Of a stretch of DNA of 64,000 bases, positions 1-8,646 are shown piece by piece. A model generated the notes under the pieces. It was not told where the DNA came from. It saw only the letters and a list, made by a program, of their open reading frames with translations, and searched no databases. The stretch is from NCBI RefSeq assembly GCF_003335215.1, contig NZ_QPGB01000001.1, positions 620,001 to 684,000 of the forward strand, in the 5' to 3' direction. This DNA is from Parvibium lacunae (GTDB taxonomy: Bacteria; Pseudomonadota; Gammaproteobacteria; Burkholderiales; Burkholderiaceae_D). The position numbers were made by a program, and so were the translations under genes. Every line of letters starts with the position of its first letter. Within the stretch, counting starts at the first letter, position 1.

Positions 1-267
1 ACATTCGATTGGCAACAGACAGCCGCCAACCAAAAACGAAATCCAACATGTTGATGAAAAAACTGGCTTCATAGCAGAGCAGACAGCGATAAAATAACAT
101 TTAATGAATCATACTCTGTCGATACTTAAGTTGTTTCACCAGCGCCGGAGAAAGTGATTGTCTTTTTGTAACAAGCCGTTTCTTGGCTTGTTACAGGGGG
201 GGCAGCTTGGGTTATGGTCACAACAAGATCAACGCCCACCCAGTATCGAACAGAGAGGATAACTTCG
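1..267. other. Upstream region without a gene
   Basis: No credible coding sequence is visible before the response regulator. The first 160 bases show nothing recognisable. The remainder is the leader of the ompR-like gene, with an OmpR-box-like motif and a perfect hairpin (listed separately) and a Shine-Dalgarno sequence (GAGAGGA) just before 268. Confidence 0.6.
162..195 (+). promoter_or_regulatory. OmpR-box-like motif overlapping a perfect hairpin
   Basis: CTTTTTGTAACA at 162-173 matches the core of the OmpR-binding consensus of enteric bacteria as I remember it. It overlaps an inverted repeat with perfect 11-base arms (TGTAACAAGCC, 167-177, and its complement, 185-195) around a 7-base loop. 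The site lies about 75-105 bases upstream of the ompR-like start codon, a sensible place for autoregulation. The match and the palindrome are seen directly; binding is inferred. No T-tract follows the hairpin, so it is not a typical terminator. Confidence 0.45.
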
Positions 268-1050
268 ATGGATAAAACCAAAACCACTCCCCGTATCTTG
301 GTTGTTGATGATGACCAGCGTCTGCGTGACTTATTACGGCGTTATCTCAGCGAGCAGAATTTCAATGTTTATGTGGCCGAAAACGCCATCGCAATGAATA
401 AGCTCTGGATCAGAGAAAGGTTTGACTTGCTGGTCTTGGATTTAATGTTACCGGGCGAGGATGGCTTATCAATCTGCCGCCGCTTGCGTGCTGCTGATGA
501 TCAAACCCCGATTATTATGCTGACAGCGCGAGCCGAAGAAGCGGATCGCATAACTGGGCTAGAAATTGGCGCCGACGACTACCTGGCCAAGCCCTTTAAC
601 CCGCGTGAGTTACTGGCCCGAATTCATGCAGTGTTGCGTCGTAAAGCGCCAACTGAAGTGCCAGGAGCGCCATCCCAAAGCCAAGAAATTATTCACTTTG
701 GCGATTTTGTTTTAGACTTGGCGACACGCCAACTGAGCAAGAATGGGGAGGATATTCCGCTCACTACGGGTGAATTTTCAGTGTTAAAAGTCTTCGCACG
801 ACACCCACGGACGCCACTATCACGCGAAAAACTGATGGAATTGGCGCGAGGACGGGAGTACGAAGTTTTTGATCGCAGCTTAGATGTCCAGATCTCCCGA
901 CTGCGCAAATTACTGGAGCCAGACCCAACCAAACCTCGCTATATTCAAACCGTATGGGGATTGGGTTACGTGTTCGTGCCCGATGATGTCACTAGCCCTA
1001 CAGAGACTGTGCAGACGAGCGTTTCTGGACGCCAGCCGATTGATTCATGA
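268..1050 (+). CDS. ompR: OmpR-family response regulator
   Basis: DNA-binding response regulator, 260 aa. It has an N-terminal receiver domain (about 8-125) and a C-terminal winged-helix domain (about 150-250). Visible receiver residues are the acidic pocket D14-D16, phosphoacceptor D58 in LVLDLMLPGEDG, T86 and K108 in LAKPFNP. The C-terminal signature DVQISRLRKLLEPDP and the ending IQTVWGLGYVFVPD are typical of OmpR/PhoB proteins. The reading frame is open upstream to 214, but ATG 268 has a good ribosome-binding site (GAGAGGA) and starts at the conserved receiver region. The stop overlaps the next start (ATGA), so it is translationally coupled to its kinase. It presumably controls osmotic or envelope genes, and possibly itself through the box at 162-173. 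Confidence 0.9.
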   Translation: MDKTKTTPRILVVDDDQRLRDLLRRYLSEQNFNVYVAENAIAMNKLWIRERFDLLVLDLMLPGEDGLSICRRLRAADDQTPIIMLTARAEEADRITGLEIGADDYLAKPFNPRELLARIHAVLRRKAPTEVPGAPSQSQEIIHFGDFVLDLATRQLSKNGEDIPLTTGEFSVLKVFARHPRTPLSREKLMELARGREYEVFDRSLDVQISRLRKLLEPDPTKPRYIQTVWGLGYVFVPDDVTSPTETVQTSVSGRQPIDS

Positions 1051-2549
1051 ACCCCAAGTCTGTTACTGACTGGTTGACCCGCTTAAAACAAGTCAAAAGG
1101 GTTAACCCGATTTCGCGTTGGCGAAAGATCAGATTAACGCTGTTCTGGCGGACCTTTTTACTGATTGCCCTGCTACTCGGACTGAGTCTGTTTGGTTGGT
1201 ATCGTTTTTTTGTCTGGTTTGAGCGCGGCCCCCGCGCCCAGCAATTTGCCGAGCAACTCGTTAGCGTCGTTAACCTCACCCGTACCGCCCTGATTTATGC
1301 TGACCCGCGTGAGCGACAAAACTTATTAAGCGAGTTGGCTTTTAATGAAGGCATACGGGTATTACCGCTGGAACCCAATGATGTGACTACGCCCCTCCCC
1401 GATCGTAAATTAATTCAGATGGTGCGGGGCTTTATCCAGCTTGAATTGGGTACAGAAACGCGCATCGTTGGTCGGGTTAATGATCAACCCGGTTTTTGGG
1501 TGAGCTTTTCGATCGAAGATGATTGGTACTGGGTCTATTTTCCAGCCGAGAAAGTCAACCGCATTCCTGCGTTGGAATGGCTGAGCTGGGGCTTAATTGC
1601 CATCTTGCTTTCTGTCGTTGGTGCGCTGATTATCGGACGGTTTTTAAATCGCCCTCTGGCACAGTTAACTAAAACCGCCAAGCAGGTAGCCAATCGCCAA
1701 CTGCCTGAGGCCCTCCCTGTGCGCGGCCCGATGGAAATTCGCTTACTCACCAGCGCCTTTAACCACATGCTCCAAGACTTACGTCAAAGTGAAGAAGACC
1801 GAGCATTGATGCTTGCCGGGATTTCTCATGATTTACGCACCCCACTCACACGCTTACGGCTGGAATTAGAAATGGCGCCACTTGATCAGTCCAGTCGGGA
1901 TGGCATGGTTGGTGACTTGGATCAGATGGAAGGTATTGTGCGGCAATTCACCGATTTCGCACGGCTACAACATACCGATTTACTAAAAACAGATATTGAA
2001 CTAGCCACCTTAATCGAAGAGACCCTAAAACCCTATCTGCAACGCCAACAGATCGACCAAACGTCACTCAGCCTACATACAGCGCTTGATTCAGTGCCAC
2101 CGATTCGAGGCAACCCGCAAGAGTTACAGCGAGTGCTGATTAATTTAATCGAAAATGCCCTCCATTATGGCCACCTATCAAGTTCATTAGACCAGCCCAC
2201 TGCCGCTATTCCTGTTCGTCTTGATATCAGCTTGGTGCAACAGGGGCAGACCGTTATCCTGACCATGCGCGATTATGGCCCTGGCGTTCCTGAATCCGCC
2301 TTACCCATACTCACCCAACCCTTTCGGCGTCTTAACAGCGCCCGTACCGACACAAAAGGAACCGGCCTTGGCCTCGCGATAGTCGACAGGATAGTGCGCC
2401 GCCATCAGGGGCAGTTGATCATTCGCAATGCGGCGCCATCCGGGCTGGCCTTTGAACTGCATTTTCCGCTTCAAGCCAAAAAGAGAACACCTAATAGCAG
2501 CCCAATGCGGTTGCCTGCCAACACGTCACAACCAGATCAGCAGGCGTGA
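1047..2549 (+). CDS. envZ: EnvZ-like sensor histidine kinase
   Basis: Membrane-bound histidine kinase of 500 aa, partner of the upstream regulator through an ATGA overlap. It has two membrane segments (about 28-50 and 165-188) flanking a periplasmic domain of about 115 residues. A HAMP linker follows, then a HisKA domain with the EnvZ-type H-box ISHDLRTPLTRLRLELEM (H261) and a HATPase_c domain with N-box INLIENALHYG, G1 DYGPGVP and G2 GTGLGLAIV. The T after the H-box RTP is the residue used in the phosphatase reaction in EnvZ-type kinases. All motifs for autophosphorylation are present. The sensed signal cannot be read from the sequence. Confidence 0.9.
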   Translation: MNPKSVTDWLTRLKQVKRVNPISRWRKIRLTLFWRTFLLIALLLGLSLFGWYRFFVWFERGPRAQQFAEQLVSVVNLTRTALIYADPRERQNLLSELAFNEGIRVLPLEPNDVTTPLPDRKLIQMVRGFIQLELGTETRIVGRVNDQPGFWVSFSIEDDWYWVYFPAEKVNRIPALEWLSWGLIAILLSVVGALIIGRFLNRPLAQLTKTAKQVANRQLPEALPVRGPMEIRLLTSAFNHMLQDLRQSEEDRALMLAGISHDLRTPLTRLRLELEMAPLDQSSRDGMVGDLDQMEGIVRQFTDFARLQHTDLLKTDIELATLIEETLKPYLQRQQIDQTSLSLHTALDSVPPIRGNPQELQRVLINLIENALHYGHLSSSLDQPTAAIPVRLDISLVQQGQTVILTMRDYGPGVPESALPILTQPFRRLNSARTDTKGTGLGLAIVDRIVRRHQGQLIIRNAAPSGLAFELHFPLQAKKRTPNSSPMRLPANTSQPDQQA

Positions 2550-2551
2550 GC

Positions 2552-3826
2552 ATGACGCGAAAAAATGCCTTGGGCCTGATTCTTCCTGTTGTCATCGGTT
2601 GTTACATGCTGTCTTTTTTTCATCGCTTTGCACCGGCAGCCCTTGCCCAGACACTCGCGGTGAGCCTCAATAGCAGCGCGACTGCACTAGGCATCCTGGC
2701 ATCGAGTTACTTCTATGTCTATACCGTAATGCAAATTCCCACGGGCGTGCTAGTTGACGCTTTAGGGTCAAGAGTGGTCCTCACAGCGGGTGGCATTGTC
2801 GCCAGTATTGGCAGTCTGATCTTTGCCTTGGCGATTTCATTGGAGTACGCCGTGATCGGACGCACCCTAATTGGGCTGGGCGTTTCGGTGACGTTTATTG
2901 CAATGCTGAAAATCCTGGCACAAAGCTATCCGGCTGGACGCTTTAGCAGCATGGTCGGGCTCTGTATGTTGCTCGGCAATCTGGGGTCTGTTTTTGCCGG
3001 CACCCCACTCGCTTGGCTAACACAGCAAATCGGTTGGCGCCTGGTTTTCGCTGGACTTGCTCTGCTTAGCCTTCTACTCGCCGGCTTATGTTGGCGACTG
3101 CTCAAACAGCCCCCAATTATTCTGCCCGCTAACACAGCGCGTACTGGCTCGAACCAACCACAACAAGCCGTAAGAAAAACAATGATTCGCGCGCTGGCGA
3201 ATGTGATTCAAAATCGCGAAACATGGCCTGCTGTCCTGATTAATTTAGGTATTTCTGGCAGCTTCTTTGCCTTTGGCGGCTTGTGGGCTGGCCCCTGGCT
3301 GCAACAAGTGCATGGTTTGACAGCAGGCGACAGCAGCCAACTGTTATCACTCTACTTCGGCGGATTTGCGATTGGCACGTGGCTAATTGGCACACTCTCA
3401 GATCGCTATCAGCGCCGTAAACCTTTTTTAATCGTCGGTAGCCATTTGTATGCCTGTTGCTGGCTCGCTATTTGGAATGACTGGCTACCGAGCGTAAGCT
3501 ATTTTTATCTTTGCGCGCCGCTGTTCGGTCTGCTTACAGCGACCTTTGTTCTAACATGGCCGTGCGCTAAAGAAGTCAATGACCCGGCTTATTCGGGTAT
3601 TTCCACGGCGGTGACCAATATGGGCGGCTTTACCGGTGGTGCCTTGTTGCTGCCTTTAATTGGCTGCTTGATGGATCGGGCGTGGGACGGATCGGTGATC
3701 GGTGGCGTCAGGCAATATCAGCCCGAACACTATGCAACAGGCTTTACCTGCCTATTGTGTTTTGCGCTATTGGCCGCTGTGATCAGCTGGCGTATCCGTG
3801 AGACCCACTGCCAACAGCAACACTAA
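2552..3826 (+). CDS. MFS transporter
   Basis: Major facilitator superfamily permease of about 424 aa with some 12 hydrophobic segments. It has an MFS loop signature between helices 2 and 3 (PTGVLVDALGSRVVL) and a related repeat in the second half (GTLSDRYQRRKPFLIV). The first ATG (2552) lies just past the envZ stop; an in-frame GTG at 2546 overlaps that stop and is an alternative start. It is the third gene of the ompR-envZ operon, so its expression is probably tied to the two-component system. The substrate is unknown; the sequence shows no known efflux-family signature that would narrow it. A strong hairpin follows the gene. Confidence 0.8.
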   Translation: MTRKNALGLILPVVIGCYMLSFFHRFAPAALAQTLAVSLNSSATALGILASSYFYVYTVMQIPTGVLVDALGSRVVLTAGGIVASIGSLIFALAISLEYAVIGRTLIGLGVSVTFIAMLKILAQSYPAGRFSSMVGLCMLLGNLGSVFAGTPLAWLTQQIGWRLVFAGLALLSLLLAGLCWRLLKQPPIILPANTARTGSNQPQQAVRKTMIRALANVIQNRETWPAVLINLGISGSFFAFGGLWAGPWLQQVHGLTAGDSSQLLSLYFGGFAIGTWLIGTLSDRYQRRKPFLIVGSHLYACCWLAIWNDWLPSVSYFYLCAPLFGLLTATFVLTWPCAKEVNDPAYSGISTAVTNMGGFTGGALLLPLIGCLMDRAWDGSVIGGVRQYQPEHYATGFTCLLCFALLAAVISWRIRETHCQQQH

Positions 3827-3854
3827 ACACCGATTACGGATGCGCTCTTACTGG

Positions 3855-3888
3855 TCGCTGAAGGGTAAAAGGACTATCCCTTCAGCGA
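3855..3888. terminator. Hairpin between convergent MFS and ahpF genes
   Basis: Perfect inverted repeat with 11-base arms (TCGCTGAAGGG, 3855-3865, and its complement, 3878-3888) and a 12-base loop, lying between two genes that end toward each other. Only a short T-rich stretch follows, so it is probably a weak shared terminator. Confidence 0.55.
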
Positions 3889-3902
3889 TTGTCATTGCTA
3901 GC

Positions 3903-5489
3903 CTAGTGTGCCGAAGGCGTGCGGATTAGATAATCAAAGGCGGACAGAGCAGCCTTGGCGCCGTCTCCCGTTGCAATAATGATTTGCTTATAGGGTACGG
4001 TCGTCACATCCCCCGCCGCAAAGACGCCCGCGACGCTGGTTTGCCCTTTGGCATCCACCACAATCTCCCCGTGTTTGGATAATTCCAGCGTCCCCTTGAC
4101 CCACTCGGTGTTGGGAACCAAGCCAATCTGCACAAATACGCCTTCGAGGTTAGCGTGCTGGCTTTCATTATTGCGTCGATCCAGCCAGGTAATGCCATTC
4201 AGTTTATTCCCATCACCCGTGAGTTCGGTGGTTTGCGCCATGGTGTGGATGGTGACATTCGGCAAGCTTTGCAGTTTCTTGACCAACACCGCATCCGCAC
4301 GCAATTGTTCACCGAACTCCAGCAAGGTCACATGCTGCACGATGCCCGCCAAATCAATCGCCGCTTCTACGCCGGAGTTACCGCCCCCAATTACGGCGAC
4401 CCGCTTGCCCTTAAACAAGGGACCATCACAGTGCGGGCAGTAAGCCACGCCCTTGTTTTTGTACTCGGCTTCGCCAGGTACGTTCACATTCCGCCAGCGT
4501 GCCCCGGTCGATAAAATCACACTCCGGCTTTTTAAGGTGCCGCCATTTTCAAATTCAATGGTGACCAACCCGCCCGGTTCGCTCGCAGGAATGAGCCGGG
4601 CTGCGCGCTGGCGATTCATAATCTCGACGTCGTATGCCTTGACATGGGCTTCCAAGGCGGCAGCGAATTTCGGGCCGTCCGTTTCCATCACCGAAACGAA
4701 GTTTTCAATGGCCAAGGTATCGTTGACCTGACCACCAAAGCGCTCAGCCGCAATGCCAGTCCGAATGCCTTTACGGGCGGCATACACGGCCGCTGCGGCT
4801 CCAGCAGGGCCACCACCTACGATGAGCACGTCGTAGGCGTCACGCGCTGATAATTGCGCGGCCTCACGGGCGGCGGAGCCAGTGTCTAATTTCGCCACAA
4901 GTTCTTCAACCGTAATACGGCCAGCATGGAAGTGTTGCCCATTCAGGTAAACACTGGGCACCGCCATAATTTCGCGGGCAGTCACTTCGGCTTGGAACAG
5001 GCCACCATCAATCACCGTCGTTTTGATGCGTGGATTCAAAATCGCCATCAAAGACAGAGCTTGCACGACATCGGGACAATTATGGCAACTCAAGGACATA
5101 TACACTTCAAAGTGATAGTCACCGCCCAGCGCACGAATTTGCTCAACCACCGCCGGTTCGACTTTGGGCGGATGGCCACCGGTCCAAAGCAAAGCCAAGA
5201 CCAGTGATGTGAACTCATGCCCTAGGGGAATGGCCGAAAAATTGAGGCTGAAGGGCTGATCGGTGCGTTGCAGATTAAAGGAAGGGCGACGGATGCTCGC
5301 ATCCGATGCATCCTGAGCAGCATCCGCGACGCGCAAAGTAATTTTTTCATTGAGGGCGACAATGTCTTGCAACAAGCCATGCATTTCTTGGGCTTGGCTA
5401 GAATCATCCAAATGCGCAACCAGCTCAAAGGGCTGCGAAACACGTTGCAAATAGGCGCCGAGTTGTTGTTTGAGGTCTGCATCCAGCAT
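3903..5489 (-). CDS. ahpF: Alkyl hydroperoxide reductase subunit F
   Basis: Flavoprotein disulfide reductase of 528 aa that passes electrons from NADH to the peroxiredoxin AhpC. The N-terminal double thioredoxin fold carries the redox motif SCHNCPDV. The thioredoxin-reductase-like part has an FAD site ([10 protein letters not shown]), an NAD(P)H site ([10 protein letters not shown]) and the active-site motif CPHCDGP. Length matches AhpF rather than plain thioredoxin reductase. The frame extends to 5504, but the ATG at 5489 has an AAAGGAA ribosome-binding site at good spacing, so it is preferred. It lies downstream of ahpC on the same strand, with a 160-base gap holding a hairpin. Confidence 0.95.
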   Translation of the reverse strand: MLDADLKQQLGAYLQRVSQPFELVAHLDDSSQAQEMHGLLQDIVALNEKITLRVADAAQDASDASIRRPSFNLQRTDQPFSLNFSAIPLGHEFTSLVLALLWTGGHPPKVEPAVVEQIRALGGDYHFEVYMSLSCHNCPDVVQALSLMAILNPRIKTTVIDGGLFQAEVTAREIMAVPSVYLNGQHFHAGRITVEELVAKLDTGSAAREAAQLSARDAYDVLIVGGGPAGAAAAVYAARKGIRTGIAAERFGGQVNDTLAIENFVSVMETDGPKFAAALEAHVKAYDVEIMNRQRAARLIPASEPGGLVTIEFENGGTLKSRSVILSTGARWRNVNVPGEAEYKNKGVAYCPHCDGPLFKGKRVAVIGGGNSGVEAAIDLAGIVQHVTLLEFGEQLRADAVLVKKLQSLPNVTIHTMAQTTELTGDGNKLNGITWLDRRNNESQHANLEGVFVQIGLVPNTEWVKGTLELSKHGEIVVDAKGQTSVAGVFAAGDVTTVPYKQIIIATGDGAKAALSAFDYLIRTPSAH

Positions 5490-5614
5490 GATGGTTCCTT
5501 TCATACAGGCGCGGGCAACCCCGACGCCTCGTTAGTCGTTTTCAATCGTTTCATTTCAGAGGCTTCGGTGCCAAGACCCAGTAACCACGCGAACAGCCAC
5601 TAGACCCTCACAGC

Positions 5615-5637
5615 GAAGCCCCAAACAGCGGGGCTTC
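5615..5637 (-). promoter_or_regulatory. Hairpin in the ahpC-ahpF gap
   Basis: GAAGCCCC and its perfect complement GGGGCTTC flank a 7-base loop, just after the ahpC stop on the transcribed strand. There is no T-tract. It may stabilise the ahpC messenger or attenuate transcription into ahpF, which would fit the usual excess of AhpC over AhpF; this role is inferred. Confidence 0.5.
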
Positions 5638-5652
5638 TAGGCTGACTGAAGC

Positions 5653-6216
5653 TTAGATCTTGCCAACCAAGTCCAATGAAGGCGTCAGAGTTTTAGCGCC
5701 TTCGTTCCACTTCGCAGGACATACTTGGCCAGGGTTGTTAGCCACATATTGCGCTGCTTTGAGTTTACGTACGGTCTCTTTCACGTCGCGAGCAATCGCG
5801 TTGTCATGCACTTCAGCAGTTTTGATGACCAGATCAGGATTGATCACAAACGTACCGCGCAGTGCCAAGCCTTCTTCTTCGATGTGTACGCCAAAAGCAC
5901 GGGTCAGTGCATGCGTAGGGTCACCCACCAATGGGAACTTGGCTTTGCCCACGGCTGGGGAAGTTTCATGCCACACTTTGTGGGAGAAGTGAGTATCGGT
6001 TGTCACGATATACACTTCCGCACCGGCTTTTTGGAACTCGGCATAGTTTTCTGCCGCATCTTCAATTTCGGTTGGGCAGTTGAAGGTAAAAGCGGCGGGC
6101 ATGAAAATTAAAACAGACCACTTGCCTTTGAGGCTCTGCTCGGTCACCTCAACAAACTTACCGTTGTGGAAAGCTTGCGCTTTGAAGGGCTGAACTTGGG
6201 TATTGATTAGTGACAT
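5653..6216 (-). CDS. ahpC: Alkyl hydroperoxide reductase subunit C (peroxiredoxin)
   Basis: Typical 2-Cys peroxiredoxin of 187 aa that reduces hydrogen peroxide and organic peroxides. The peroxidatic cysteine is in FTFNCPTEIED and the resolving cysteine in NPGQVCPAKW near the C-terminus; length and both motifs match enterobacterial AhpC. The start is preceded by an AGGAGC ribosome-binding site on the minus strand. AhpF, its reductase, follows downstream. About 140 bases of AT-rich sequence upstream should hold its promoter; no convincing full OxyR site was found there. Confidence 0.96.
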   Translation of the reverse strand: MSLINTQVQPFKAQAFHNGKFVEVTEQSLKGKWSVLIFMPAAFTFNCPTEIEDAAENYAEFQKAGAEVYIVTTDTHFSHKVWHETSPAVGKAKFPLVGDPTHALTRAFGVHIEEEGLALRGTFVINPDLVIKTAEVHDNAIARDVKETVRKLKAAQYVANNPGQVCPAKWNEGAKTLTPSLDLVGKI

Positions 6217-6358
6217 ACAAATGCTCCTGTTGGTTGAAGAAGAGAAGAACGTTTTAAATCACTGCTAACGTTGAACGTATAGTAAAGCGGTTTCAATGAT
6301 ACGTAAAATTGATTGATTAAATTAAGTTGATTGTTAATTACTATAACAGGGCGGTCAA

Positions 6359-6574
6359 CTAGCCGTCAATGCCCAATATTTTAGCAATAACACCTTTAGC
6401 TACAAAACCCAACATCCCGAAGGAAAGCACCAGAAACAGGACAAACGTCCCGGTTTTACCGGCGTTGGACTCTTTGGCCAATTTGAAAATAATGAAGCAC
6501 ATATAGGCGATTAAACCGCCGACCCCTACCGTAACACCCAATTGTGTCATTTGCTCTTCTGAAATACCGAACAT
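6359..6574 (-). CDS. DUF2788 membrane protein
   Basis: Small inner-membrane protein of 71 aa resembling the DUF2788 family, which is common in beta- and gammaproteobacteria and has no known function. Two membrane segments are visible (about 12-32 and 42-65), separated by a basic loop with KLAKESNAGKTG. The frame is open to 6646, but the ATG at 6574 has an AAGGAA ribosome-binding site and begins the conserved part (MFGISEEQMTQLG). The gene is divergent from the sigma-factor gene. Confidence 0.75.
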   Translation of the reverse strand: MFGISEEQMTQLGVTVGVGGLIAYMCFIIFKLAKESNAGKTGTFVLFLVLSFGMLGFVAKGVIAKILGIDG

Positions 6575-6663
6575 GGTTATTCCTTGAATGAAGATGAACG
6601 GGTATGATTTTGCCTGATATTGCTGGTCACCTTCATGAAAAAGCAAGAAACTAAGCGCTATAC

Positions 6664-7263
6664 ATGGCTACTATCGATCCATTACTCCTTGAAAAACTCC
6701 TGGCGCGCAGTGCGCTAGGAGACCACCAAGCCTTTGCGGCCACCTATCAACTCGCTTCACCGCAACTACTTGGCGTGATTCTACGTATATTGCCGCAACG
6801 GGCTCGCGCCGAGGAAGTCTTGCAGGAGGCGTTCGTCAGTATTTGGACGCATGCAGGAGAGTATCGCGCAAGCCTGGCAGCGCCAATGACCTGGATGACC
6901 ACCATTGCCCGCAATAAGGCATTGGATGTGTTACGACAGCGCAAACACCAAGAACTCACCTTAGAGGATAGCGAGACACACTTTGACATAGCAGATGAAG
7001 CGCAAGACCCGTTGGGACTGTTTGACCGCGCATGTCACACGATGCGAATTGCAAACTGCATGCAAACACTAAACCCCGCGCAGCGACAGGCACTGGCACT
7101 CGCCTACTATCATGGCTTGTCTCATGCGGAGTTAGCCGCGCACATGACAACCCCTCTCGGCACGATCAAAACATGGGTCCGCCGAGGTTTAGAGCGGATG
7201 AAACATTGCTTAAATAGTCTCAGTCAACCTCAATCGCAGCCAGCAGCGGAAGGTCAAGAATGA
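6664..7263 (+). CDS. ECF-type RNA polymerase sigma factor
   Basis: Extracytoplasmic-function sigma factor of 199 aa. Region 2 is visible at about 20-90 (RAEEVLQEAFVSIWTHAGEY, then MTWMTTIARNKALDVLRQR). Region 4 lies near 125-185 (LNPAQRQALALAYYHGLSHA, then TPLGTIKTWVRRGLERMK). The pairing with an anti-sigma factor through an ATGA overlap and the SigK/RpoE-like character suggest a stress-responsive regulator. No good ribosome-binding site precedes ATG 6664. Targets cannot be read here, though the TPR gene downstream is a plausible member. Confidence 0.88.
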   Translation: MATIDPLLLEKLLARSALGDHQAFAATYQLASPQLLGVILRILPQRARAEEVLQEAFVSIWTHAGEYRASLAAPMTWMTTIARNKALDVLRQRKHQELTLEDSETHFDIADEAQDPLGLFDRACHTMRIANCMQTLNPAQRQALALAYYHGLSHAELAAHMTTPLGTIKTWVRRGLERMKHCLNSLSQPQSQPAAEGQE

Positions 7264-7952
7264 ATTATCAGCACCCTGCCCTACTCGATAAATTGGCCGC
7301 TGAATATGTGCTGGGTACGCTTAGTGGCGGTGCTCGCCGACGTTTTGAAACGCTTTTAAACGAATCACATGCCGCCCGCATCAGTGTTCAAGGCTGGGAG
7401 AATCGAATCCAGATGTTGAGCAACAGCATCCCGCCCGTGGCGCCAAATAAACAAGTATGGGACAAGATTTATCAACGCATACAGCCCACAAGCCCGAATA
7501 AAGATTGGTGGCGAATGCTAATCCCGGTTGCGACTTTTGCGAGTGGTTTATTAATTACGGTGGGTATCCTTATACAGAACCCAGGCTGGCTCAATTTACA
7601 ACCACGCCCAACGACACTGCCAGCCAGCTACGTTGGTTTTTTATATGATGCCAACCATGCCCCACTCCTTATCACAAGCGCACTGCGCCATGGCAAGACC
7701 CTCAGTATCAAATGGCTAAAACCAATCACCAGTTTACCGGCTGAGGCTCAATTAACGCTCTGGGCCATTCCGGCTGATGGCAAACCATTCCTGGTAGGAC
7801 AAATCCCGCCCACAGGTAAAGCAGACTTAACGCTGAGTGAGCCTGCAGAAAAAATCTTCTTCAAGGTCAACAAACTGGCATTGACTAAGGATGGACGCGC
7901 TCCAAACGCAGAGAACACCCTGTTTAGCGGAGATTGCGCAAAATTTTGGTAA
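7260..7952 (+). CDS. RskA-type anti-sigma factor
   Basis: Predicted membrane anti-sigma factor of 230 aa, coupled to the sigma gene by an ATGA overlap. The N-terminal cytoplasmic part (1-90) contains LAAEYVLGTLSGGARRRFE, typical of the anti-sigma-K (RskA) family. One membrane segment follows (about 92-114), then a C-terminal domain with ASYVGFLYDANHAPLL and LTLWAIPADGKPFLVG, matching the RskA C-terminal domain. It should hold the sigma factor inactive at the membrane until a signal releases it. No zinc-binding HXXXCXXC motif is present, so it is not the ZAS type. Confidence 0.8.
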   Translation: MNYQHPALLDKLAAEYVLGTLSGGARRRFETLLNESHAARISVQGWENRIQMLSNSIPPVAPNKQVWDKIYQRIQPTSPNKDWWRMLIPVATFASGLLITVGILIQNPGWLNLQPRPTTLPASYVGFLYDANHAPLLITSALRHGKTLSIKWLKPITSLPAEAQLTLWAIPADGKPFLVGQIPPTGKADLTLSEPAEKIFFKVNKLALTKDGRAPNAENTLFSGDCAKFW

Positions 7953-8052
7953 GCCCTGCATCCATCTGACACTGAGATTCGTATAAAGAAGACCCACTGG
8001 TATGGAATGACAAACACAGGGGGACTTCAACAATTACTCAGTGAGGAATTTC

Positions 8053-8520
8053 ATGCAGATGCGTCAGTCTTTTATTCAGCTATGTTTAGTTAGTGCCCTG
8101 TCTACGAGTCACTTGTTACAAGCTGCGCCCTTCGATACAGCGCCAGCAGCAGTAACAGCCGCACAGTCGGCTTATGAAATTGGCAAACAAGCCGCACTTG
8201 ATAAAAACTGGTCCTTAGCGCTGAAAGAGCTGAAAAAAGCGGAGGCGGCAGAGCCTAACAATGCCGATGTCCACAACATGCTGGGTTACACGTATCGCTG
8301 GCAGGGTCAATTAGAATTAGCCTTCCAGCACTACCGCCGCTCTCTGGAACTCAATCCCAACCATCGTGGAACGCACGAATACATGGGCAAAGCCTTCTTA
8401 ATGAATAAACAGCCAGAAGAAGCGCAAAAGTTGCTCGCTAACCTCGAGAAGATCTGTGGCAAAAGCTGTCCTGAATATAAGAGTTTAGAAATCGCCATCA
8501 CGAACTATAAGCCCCAGTAA
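8053..8520 (+). CDS. Secreted TPR-repeat protein
   Basis: Protein of 155 aa with a signal peptide (about 1-24, ending near LLQAA) and two or three tetratricopeptide repeats between residues 45 and 125, for example NADVHNMLGYTYRWQGQLEL and HRGTHEYMGKAFLMNKQPEE. Two cysteines near the end (KICGKSCPEY) could form a disulfide in the periplasm. ATG 8053 is chosen over GTG 8041 because GAGGAA lies at 8043-8048; ATG 8059 is also possible. It follows the sigma/anti-sigma pair by 100 bases and may belong to its regulon. TPR proteins bind other proteins; the partner is unknown. Confidence 0.75.
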   Translation: MQMRQSFIQLCLVSALSTSHLLQAAPFDTAPAAVTAAQSAYEIGKQAALDKNWSLALKELKKAEAAEPNNADVHNMLGYTYRWQGQLELAFQHYRRSLELNPNHRGTHEYMGKAFLMNKQPEEAQKLLANLEKICGKSCPEYKSLEIAITNYKPQ

Positions 8521-8563
8521 GTGATATTAATCAGTCGGATAGCAAAGGATTGATAGGCATGCA

Positions 8564-8588
8564 GACAGGAGCGGTATTCGCGCCTGTC
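8564..8588. terminator. Weak hairpin between TPR and EamA genes
   Basis: GACAGG (8564-8569) and its complement (8583-8588) form a short stem with a 13-base loop and a bulged extension. A T-run occurs some 20 bases later. It separates two convergent genes and may end transcription weakly. Confidence 0.35.
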
Positions 8589-8646
8589 ATGCACTGCCCT
8601 ATCCTGTTTTTGTGGCGTGATACGCATTGGATCAAGTCCCAGCCCA

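Noticed and set aside
4048-5212. Plus-strand frames across ahpF
   Set aside because: Shadows of a clearly identified minus-strand gene.
6217-6358. Possible OxyR site before ahpC
   Set aside because: Only isolated ATAG-like pieces were found, without the four-part spaced pattern.
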